Assembly (NCBI GenBank): GCA_003008705.1
Contig: PDUO01000045.1
Coordinates: forward strand, 146,873-210,872
From: Pezicula radicicola
Lineage: Eukaryota > Ascomycota > Leotiomycetes > Helotiales > Dermateaceae
Length of the DNA: 64,000 nt
Reading direction: 5' to 3'
Each line of letters starts with the position of its first letter. Positions within the stretch are counted from its first letter, which is position 1. Positions 55,505 to 64,000 of the stretch are shown piece after piece. Position numbers and translations under genes: made by a program. Below the pieces are notes generated by a model that saw only the letters and a program-made list of their open reading frames with translations, was not told where the DNA came from and ran no database searches.

Positions 55505-56030
55505 TAAATTCTTCGCTATCGCCAGCGCTGCTGTCCTTGCCGGAAGTGCTATCGCAGTCCCTGGTCCAGAATTGCGCAAAGTAAGAGTTTTTCTTTCTGT
55601 TTTGTTAATTTTTTCCCTGCCAGTTGGCTGTGGAAAGTGGGAGATCAGGCGTTATCACAGAGGCTATTTTCCATTCCACGAAAATCAAGACAAAGACACC
55701 CCCGCTAGTGAAAAATTCTATAAACCACAAGCCTAGCTGCGCCAAGGACGACGCCAGTTATTATAGAGATCTTCTAGAACCTTATAATTCCATACCTAAT
55801 GGCGTGTAGACTTGAGATGGGATTATGAGATATGGCGAGGAACATATCCATCGCGTTACTGTTGCTATTAGCAAAGTTAAAGTTGCTTTCACCACCTTCC
55901 GTGTTGAGACCGAATACTGTATTGGCGGTGGTTATAGATACCACTTCATCTTCTCCCTCCTCCTTATTTGCTACGCCGCCATTACACTACTCCGATGCTG
56001 TATTATCGCATTGCAATCGCAAACCTAGGG
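55505..56030 (+). pseudogene. small secreted protein, start codon lost
   Basis: The plus strand reads KFFAIASAAVLAGSAIAVPG followed by PELRK, a classical signal peptide with an AIA-VPG cleavage site. A GTAAGA donor follows and an intron ends CCAG at ~55623. The second exon reads LAVESGRSGVITEAIFHSTK ... SCAKDDASYYRDLLEPYNS, then TAG/TGA interruptions and VTVAISKVKVAFTTFRVETE. The expected ATGAAA at the start reads ATAAAT, so initiation is lost. An effector-like small secreted protein is possible; no family recognised. Confidence 0.35.
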
Positions 56031-56036
56031 AAAATG

Positions 56037-57640
56037 GAAATAAGCAAAGATCAACAAATTTCTATTAGTACGACTTTATAGCACAACACATCGCACCACC
56101 AAAACTTCTAAAGTATTCTTTTTCTTAAATCAACCTTTGTATCGAGCATCGCTAGCATCCTTCGCTTCTTCTATCGCAATCACAGCGCGAAGAAAATTAT
56201 ACTAATACTTATTCTAAAAAAATTACAAAGTCTTCTGTCTCCATTCCCAATGAGGGAGCCTTGCCAAAAGAGTTAGAAATAGATACGTAGAATGCAAGAG
56301 TTGGGTAATCTTTTGAGAGGTAGCGAACCCAGGAAGCCTGCAATAAATCAAAGAAATATCGGGAATCTTTGAATTTCTCTTAGACGAATCACCTCTCATG
56401 CCAGGATAGTCATTAAGAAAGAGTCCTCGAAGAAGGCAAAAGATATACACAAGTCGATGTTGTGTATCACCTTCTCGGTTGGGGTTATCAATACACAGGC
56501 CGGTATACAATATATCGATATATATAAGCATCAAAAAGCTGTAGGTATTCTGCTATTAATATTATAAAGCACGACAGGGATGTCCAAGGGAGCTTTGTGG
56601 TGAGGAGCTGGACTTTTTTTTTTAACTTTAACTCCTGTTACTATACTGGATCGCGAAGGGTGGACTGAGGATCGTTACTGTTAGGGAATAAGCATTTAAC
56701 TGCAGTATGTGCTATTTGTTGTATTATTAATGGTTTGTGAATCTACCTCGATTACAAATGATATTTCTGCATTTATATATTTACACTAATGTTCTTAACA
56801 TTGTTTATTACTGTGAAGAACACCAGCTTGGTTCACTATATGAATTATAGAACACGATCACAGCACGTAGTGTAATAAACAGTACGGCAGAGTTGTATAT
56901 TTCAAGCTATAACAGTTAGATACCTCTCTTTAAATGCGAATCTCTCAATTGACGTGGCCGGTACCTGCACCTGCAGCTGGCGCTGCCTGACCAGATAGGA
57001 TGTATAGACTAACCAGACTTCATTCCCGGCGGAATCCCTACCAACACCTCCTTCGCAAGACCATAGCGAGGCCTTAACTTCTCAAACCCATACTGGCAAG
57101 TCGATATCAATGGTATTAATGGGAATATCTGAACCGTCTGCTGTTCTCTCGAGCGCACAGCTGCATTCGTTCGCTAGCGCTTCCTCGGTGGAGGTACAAT
57201 TAATTGTATCTTAAGTCTAAGTACCTAGCTTTATAATTCTTGAATAAGATATCACCGTGATGGCTAGGTACTATACGTACGGAGTAGTGTTGTACAAGGA
57301 AAGTTGAAGCTAATGTTTTGATAGTTGGGTTGGGTCAGGGTTGTACAGTACAACACATAGCCTTGCCACGCCGTAGAGCTCTATGAGGTATGACTGACTG
57401 AAGGCAGACAAAAGCAGGAGCTGTACGGAAACCCTGGGAATTGTTGACTTTGGAAGTTTGTGTGGGGAAAAGGTACCTAGGTTATAGATGGGTGAGATAA
57501 GGTAGTTGTTACAAAGGCACAGACAGTATAATGATGTTGGGTGTTGACTTATTTTTTTTGGGTGGAACAAGTGTGAGAGTTACTGTACAGTGTAAATCAT
57601 TTATAATCAAAAAGGTAATCTGCATCGTGAATTATTTAAC
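56037..57640. other. no gene recognised
   Basis: A minus-strand block near 57010-57110 (YGFEKLRPRYGLAKEVLVGI then PPGMKSG and a stop) looks like the last few residues of a lost gene. Otherwise AT-rich intergenic DNA. Confidence 0.3.
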
Positions 57641-58453
57641 GTGCACTGGAACAGGACATCTAGAGACTAATTGCTGCCATCTAGGTTACTTTTATCTTTA
57701 AGGTTAGTAACTATTCCTATACTTCTTTAAGAGAATTATTAATATATATTCGCCTCTATAGAACTATAAGTACTTACTAGCCTTCCCTTTCCTCTAGTTA
57801 TAAAATTATATAGTCTCTATTATTATTTTAATTAATAATAATTTCTTTATATAATATAATGATATACTATACTACCTATAAGTAGGGTACTTAAATTAGG
57901 CTTAAACTAGGCTTTAAGTAGCTCTAAGTCTACTTTAGCTTAGTTTAATCTAGTTTTTAATCCTAGTTCTAAACTACGCTAAGCGTCTATAAAACCTTAA
58001 TCTAATCTAATTAGTTTATAAAAAAAATAAAAAGTACTTAGAGATTTTTATCTATAAGGTACTAGTTATATATATAATTATAATACTCCTCTAGGGGTAG
58101 TTTTCAATAAAAGTTCTAAATCTTCTATTAGATCTTTTTTAGTATTATTATTTATAGAGCTATAAGTTAAGTAAGTATTAGTATATAACTTAAAAAACAA
58201 TTAAAGTATAGTTTAAATAGCTTAAAATTAGATTAGAATAAGTTTATAATTTTAAAACTAATAAGTCTTATAAACTATACTTAATTCTTAGGTTTAAAGA
58301 AGATTATAAATATCTTATTATAAATATATTTATTATAAGCTCTATATAAGCTATAAAATTAAACTAAGACCTATATATACTTATATTAAATATAAAGGCT
58401 ATATAATACTAAGAATTATCTAAATAGAACTACTTAGGGGACCTTCTAGAAGC

Positions 58454-58543
58454 GCTTGAACTAAGCTTAAACTAGGCTTGAACTAGGCTTGAACTAGGCT
58501 TGAACTAGGCTTGAACTAGGCTTGAACTAGGCTTGAACTAGGT
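58454..58543. repeat. 11-bp tandem repeat (CTTGAACTAGG)n
   Basis: About eight units of CTTGAACTAGG, the first two diverged (CTAAGCTTAAACTAGG) and the last ending ...GGTTTA. Confidence 0.95.
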
Positions 58544-58693
58544 TTATATAAGTCTAATAGATTCTAGTATAATTAAGCCTTACTTCTAGTAGTTTAGAGT
58601 AGATCCTAGTAATTTAAACTTATTTTAATCCTTAGAGCCCTAAAGCCCCCTATAACTATAGGGCCTTATAGGGTTTTACTTTAACCTTTAATA

Positions 58694-59277
58694 TCTTAGG
58701 AACTACTAGTCCTATTTAGGTAATCTTAATTATTATAAGACTATTATATTATAAACTACTATATATTACTAAAATTACCTTTATAACTTTATTATTTAAA
58801 TTATTATAATATTATATAATTTTTAACTTANTATACTACTAAAATTACCTTTATAACTTTATTATTAAAGCTATTATAATATTATATAATTTTTAACTTA
58901 TAAACTATTTATAATCTTCTCTAAATATAAGAATTAAATATAGTTTATAGATTTTATTTATTTAATTTAATATTTAAGGAACCTATAAACCTATTTTAGT
59001 AATTTTAATTATTAGAAGACTAGTATAATATAAATTACTATATATTTCTAAAAATTACCTTTATAGTATTATTACTTAAGCTATTATAATATTATATAAA
59101 TTTTAACTTCTAAACTATTTATAATCTTTAAATCTAAGAATTAAATATAGATTATAAAACTTAATTAATTAATTTAATATCTTAAGAACTATTAGTCCTA
59201 TTTAAGTAATTTTAACTATTATAAGACTATTATACTATATACTATTATATATATCTAAAACTACCTTTATAACTATT
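58694..59277. repeat. diverged ~190-bp tandem repeats
   Basis: The phrase AACTAYTAGTCCTATTTARG, TTATTATAAGACTATTAT-like and ACCTTTATAACTTTATTAT-like words recur in order about three times (58694, 58970, 59165). An additional ~85-bp internal duplication occurs around the N at 58831. Confidence 0.7.
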
Positions 59278-59727
59278 AGGATATAGGCTATAAGTATAGG
59301 GTGAAATAGGGTAGGTAGGTAGGAAGGATAGGCACAGCCTAAAGCACACTATAAATATAGAGTAGGAGGAGCGTCGAACAGAGTTACTAGATAGATAAGT
59401 AAGAGGCAATAATATATAGAACTAAAGACTTAAATTCAAAGATATCTATCTACTAAGAAAGAGAGGTTATCTATATACAAAAGGCTAGTCGTAAAGACTA
59501 CTATATTTAGTATAGACTAGTTCGTATAAACTACTAAGTTAGGAAAGCTTTGCTTTACTTATAAAACACTAATAAAATAAAACAATATAAAATAAAATAA
59601 AACAATATAAAATAAAATAAAACATATATTATAAGTATATAGTTGTATAGACTACCCTAATAGGTAGTTTATATAAATTGCCTTATTTAGTCTACTTAAT
59701 TAGACCTTGTTATTCCTACTTAAATAA
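59278..59727 (+). repeat. left arm of a large inverted repeat (LTR-like)
   Basis: Reverse complement of 60002-60430 over almost its full length. Shared words include AAAGATATCTATCTACTAAG, ACTACTATATTTAGTATAGA and TCTACTTAATTAGACCTT. It starts near ATTAGG and keeps more C/G than the right arm. Confidence 0.85.
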
Positions 59728-60001
59728 GTAGTCTTTCCTTATAAACTTAAAACTAGTTTATAACTAGAAAACTACTAGTTTAGTTTTCTCCTTCCCTATC
59801 TATTCGATTTAACTAGTTTAGTGTCTTATATATACTATTCCTAATAAGGAAGTATATAACACAGAAACTAAGGTTATATAACTAATATAGCTAGAGTTAT
59901 ATACAAAAGTAGTAAATATTATTATAGGGCTTTAGTAACCACTAAAGATTACTATAGCTATAGGGTAATTATAGTATATAATTATATTATATAATACAAT
60001 A

Positions 60002-60430
60002 ATTTAAGTAGGAATAGTAAGGTCTAATTAAGTAGACTAAATAAGGTAATTTATATAAACTACCTATTAGAGTAGTCTATATAACTATATACTTATAATA
60101 TATATTTTATTTTATTTTATATTATTTTATTTCACTAGTATTTTATAAGTAAAGTAAAGCCTTCCTAACTTAGTAGTTTATATAAACTAGTCTATACTAA
60201 ATATAGTAGTCTTTATAACTATCCTTTTATATATAGATAGCCTCTCTTTCTTAGTAGATAGATATCTTTAAATTTAAGTCTTTAGTTCTATATATTATTA
60301 TTACCTCTTACTTATTTATAACTTTGTTTAATATACCTTCTACTACTCTCTATTTATAGTATACTTTAGGCTATACCTATCCTACCTACCTATCTACTCT
60401 AATCTACCCTATATTTATAGTTTATAACCT
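60002..60430 (-). repeat. right arm of the large inverted repeat (LTR-like)
   Basis: Inverted partner of 59278-59727, separated by ~275 bp. Most differences are C-to-T or G-to-A relative to the left arm. The arms may be two solo LTRs in opposite orientation or the ends of a foldback element. Confidence 0.85.
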
Positions 60431-62329
60431 AATAAGTTATAAGCCTAGAGTACTATTAATTAGTATTTCGGAGGTAATATCTATATATCTATATAGAGGC
60501 TATATTAGTCTCTATAAGTATTCCTTATCCCTATTCTTACTACTTAGAGAGTATAAAAGCCCTTTAGCCTAAGTCTCTATAACTAGACTCTACTAAGTAT
60601 AAAGGTAGTAGTAGTTAATCTATCTATATATATCTATAACTAAAAAATTTACTAAAGATCTAGTATATTTATTTATTAATTATACTAATAGTTCTAAAAG
60701 TATACTAACTATTCTAAATATATACTAAATATAACTCATTACTTACTAAAACTATACTAAAGTATACTAGATATACTAAATATAACTTACTACTTATTAA
60801 GTGAGCGACTATCTAGGGAAACGTTCTTTTAGCTAGTTTCGAATATTTAGATTAAGGTATATATAATACCTCTCTATATTATAATTATTTAAGTTGAAAA
60901 TTTAATTAATTTACGAAAAATCTATATATATATAATATACTAGCTAGTACTAATTACTACTAGGTATATTATTTTAGATATATATACTAGTTATAAGCTT
61001 TAGTAGTTTTAGGAGACTTTAGCTAATATAAGGCTATAGTCTTATAGATTTTCTATTTAGTATATAACTATTAAAATTTACTAATAGGGTTCTAATTATA
61101 CTAAATATAACTTACTACTTCTATATAAGGCTTACTACCTTCTTGTTTAGTACTAAAAAAGTAGACTAGGGTTAACTTTCTAAGTCTTCTAAGAGAGTAC
61201 TAAATATGATTTTTTTAGTTATAGATATAGCTATCTACTAGTATACTATTTTTATATAGTATATAGACTCTAGTAGCTATAACTATATAATTATACTATT
61301 TATAATAGGTATTATAGTCTTATTTATATATAAAGGTATCTATCCTTAAGTTTTAGTATATAAGTATAGTCTTATTCTTAATTAAGTAATATACTATTAT
61401 AATGAGGTATATTTACTTTATAACTCTCTATTTAATCTATATTATAATAATTTCTAAATATATAAGTTTTATAAGAAGCTATCCTTAGAGAGGGTAGACT
61501 TATATTATTATATATTATTTTATTAACTATATAGTTATATATAAGTAGTATACTTAATTAGATATTTATTATAAGAAAAGCTAAATTAATACTTTATTTA
61601 GCTTATTAGTAAGAAGTATAAGAAACTATATTTTAAACTAGTAGATTATTTAAGAGAAACCTTTAGTAGTCTATAGATACTAGTATTAGACTAGACTATA
61701 GTTATAAACCCTCTTATAGAGGTTCTCTATTTTTATTAGAGATAAAGGGAATATAAATTACTACTATATAAGTAGTATAAACTAAGTCTATATAAGACTA
61801 GTTTTTAAAGCCTCTTATTTTAATATATATAAGAGGTTATTCTTATAGAATAAAAATCCTATTATATAGGTTATTTCTATTATAGAGAAATAAGAATATT
61901 TATATAGTATAATATAATTTAGGACCTAAGGTTCTAGTTTTATAAAAATAAACCTTTTAGCTAGACTTAATATATAGGGTCTATATCTCTACTTAATATA
62001 AGTAGTAGAGGGTTTATATTTTAGTAAGCTTAGTATATATAGTTTAATTTTTATTTAGATACTTAATATAAGACCTATATATAGTACTATAATATATATA
62101 TAGTCTATATATACTAAGTAAAATTATATACCTTACTTAGTACTAAAACTAGAATTAAATTAAATTTAAAATTAATAAAATTTATAAAATTTTCTAACTA
62201 GATTAAAGAAGTTTATAAAATTATAAAATTAAAATATTTATATTAATTTAGTTTTTAAAATTATAATATTACTTTTTAAACTATATTAGATATTATATAG
62301 TATATTACTATAAATAATACTAATTACTT

Positions 62330-64000
62330 ATTAAGTAATTTTATTTAGTTATAAAATAACTTCTTCTTTTATAATTTCCTTTAAAGGAGATAAACTACTA
62401 GGCTACTCTAATTATATAGAGTAATTAATAAATATAAACTTATTCCTTAAAATAAATAACTTTATACCTTATATAGATAACTCTAAAAAAGCTTTTAATA
62501 AATACTTATATTATAATTCTAAAGAATTATTTAGTAAGGAACTAGTTATAAAATATATAGAAAAAGAATCTAATTATAAAAGGAATAATACTAAAGTATT
62601 AGATACTTTATAATTTATAGTTAATTTAGAAATAACTAAAAGATTTTAAGATAAATTAAATATTAGTAATTTTTATAAAGTTATTAAAACTACCTTTAAT
62701 AAAACTAGTATAGAACTAATATATAGTTATTTTAATAAGCTTATAGAAGCTAACTATAGGTCCTATTCTAATATAGATAAATATATAAATATTATATAAT
62801 TATCTAGTCTTTATTTAAAAGACCTAGGATATAAACTAAATAATATATTTATAGTTTAGATTCTATTTAAAGGATTAACTAGTCCTTTTAACTCCTTTAC
62901 CTCTAGAAAATTTAAAGAATTAGATAAAGAACTAAAGATACTTAATTTATTTAAGCTTATATCTAAATTAATTTTAGAAGAAGCTAGAATAAAATCTAAT
63001 ATAGATTTAGAGACTAATAAAGTCTATAATAATAAAGACTCTTTTTATATTAGTTATAAAAAGAAAGGATATATAGAGGCTATATATTTTATTAAGTACC
63101 TAGAGCTAAAGATTAAAAATAAGTCTAATAATAATAATAAGACTAAGAATAAGTTTAAATTTAAGAATAAATTTAAATCTAAAGAAAATAAGGATAATAC
63201 TAAGGATAAAAATAAAGAAGTTATTAAAGAGTTTTCTAATAAAATTATTATATTTACTTTTAGTAATAATCCTAATATTAATAATTTAGATCCTATAAAC
63301 CCTAGTAGTTATATAACTATTATAGAGATTAATATTAATAAAAAATATAAATATTTAAATAATAAGATTATATTAGACTCTAGAGCTATAGAGTACTATA
63401 CTCCTAATAGGGATTAATTTATAAACTTAGTAAAAGTTAATAATAAATCTATAACTATAGTTAATAGTATTAAAATACTTATTAAAGTTATAAGTAAAAT
63501 ACCTATTATAGTAGATAATAAAGAACTAGTAATAATTAATATAAACTATATTCCTAATATNAAATCTATTTTAATAAGCCCTAGAGAGTTAACTAATAAA
63601 AATTAAACTATTTTATTTAAAGGAAATAATACTATATTAAAATATAAGTCTAAAACTAAGATAGAAATAATATAATAAAATAATACTTATTATCTAAATA
63701 TTCTAATTAATTTTATTAAATTATAATTTATTATATATAGGGTAAATAATCTATTTAGTATAGAAAGTACTATAATAGAAAATAGTCTAGATATATTATA
63801 TAGATACTTAGGGTACTTAAATAAGGATTATCTATATAAAACTATAGACTATATAAATAGTCTTAATTTAGATTTATATAAGAATAAGTAATTAACTAAT
63901 TATAATCCTTACTACTATAGAAAATTTAAAGAAATAATTAGTAGAAAGCCTCTAAAGGCCCCTAAAGATATACTTACTTTCTTTAATTCTAATATATTAG
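62330..64000 (+). mobile_element. Ty1/copia gag-pol relic, truncated by the window edge
   Basis: A single plus frame remains readable with many stops: the gag block DKLLGYSNYIE..., FIPYIDNSKKAFNKYLYY and LGYKLNNIFIV. Next a Lys/Asn-rich region follows the zinc-knuckle position (63046-63087), and then the protease region ILDSRAIEYYTPNRD (63367; normally DSGA). The pre-integrase segment is LDILYRYLGYLNKDYLYKTI, and the integrase start is RKPLKAPKDILTFF at the right edge. Stops and substitutions are those of C-to-T/G-to-A change, and A/T content is extreme, so RIP is the likely cause. Reverse transcriptase and RNase H lie outside the window. Confidence 0.8.

Larger units (their letters stand above)
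57640..62330. repeat. extreme AT-rich, RIP-degraded repeat block
   Basis: Composition changes sharply near 57640 to almost pure A/T with TA-rich words and very few CpA. No genes survive. Contains the tandem and inverted repeats listed separately, and single undetermined bases at 58831 and, further on, 63561. Confidence 0.8.

Noticed and set aside
57310..57570. 86-codon minus-strand frame
   Set aside because: Short, no motif, lies in AT-rich DNA next to the degraded repeat block.

Overview
The window looks like a repeat-rich chromosome region of a filamentous ascomycete (Pezizomycotina). The reasons are short introns with CTAAC/CTGAC-type branch sites, gene families typical of these fungi (FunK1/SRPK-type kinases, NACHT-ankyrin proteins, a fungal-type FAS alpha subunit, P450, MFS, Zn2Cys6), and extremely AT-rich transposon relics. 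Genus cannot be fixed from the sequence. Nearly every premature stop that I could place in an otherwise homologous frame is TAG or TAA where Gln or Trp is expected. That is what CpA-to-TpA mutation on either strand gives, so repeat-induced point mutation (RIP) or RIP leakage is the natural explanation for the many broken genes.

Layout. 0-9 kb: a minus-strand pair that looks intact (a PD-(D/E)XK nuclease-like protein and a kinase-TPR protein), a transposase tail relic, a spliced membrane-protein gene, a RIP-killed kinase-like gene, and a weak small membrane-protein candidate. 9.4-9.8 kb: a 23-bp minisatellite around an assembly gap. 10-20.6 kb: an NLR/incompatibility-type island with a broken member of a family usually linked to S8 peptidases, an unrecognised gene with a one-base frameshift, and a 6-kb alpha/beta-hydrolase-NACHT-ankyrin-SPRY pseudogene.

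20.6-29.2 kb: wreckage of a secondary-metabolism locus. It holds an NRPS condensation fragment, a fatty acid synthase alpha-subunit fragment, a cytochrome P450, a possible regulator fragment and an alpha/beta-hydrolase, all broken. A 152-bp Tc1/mariner-like MITE follows at 29.27 kb. 29.5-41.4 kb holds the more intact genes: a low-complexity protein, a 545-residue membrane protein, an SRPK-like kinase with four exons, and fragments including a GH31 tail. 41.7-46 kb is a second decayed module (MFS transporter, Zn2Cys6 regulator, SDR). 46-57 kb contains unrecognised remnants, a small chromodomain gene, and a decayed second copy of the 5' half and upstream region of the 545-residue gene (a segmental duplication of over 2 kb).

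57.6-64 kb is extreme AT-rich relic DNA: tandem repeats, a pair of ~430-bp inverted repeats, and a Ty1/copia gag-pol relic running off the right edge. The genes most likely to be functional are those at 56-3676, 5595-6732, 31821-33458, 37782-39511 and 49001-49331. The rest reads as a graveyard of accessory clusters and transposons.
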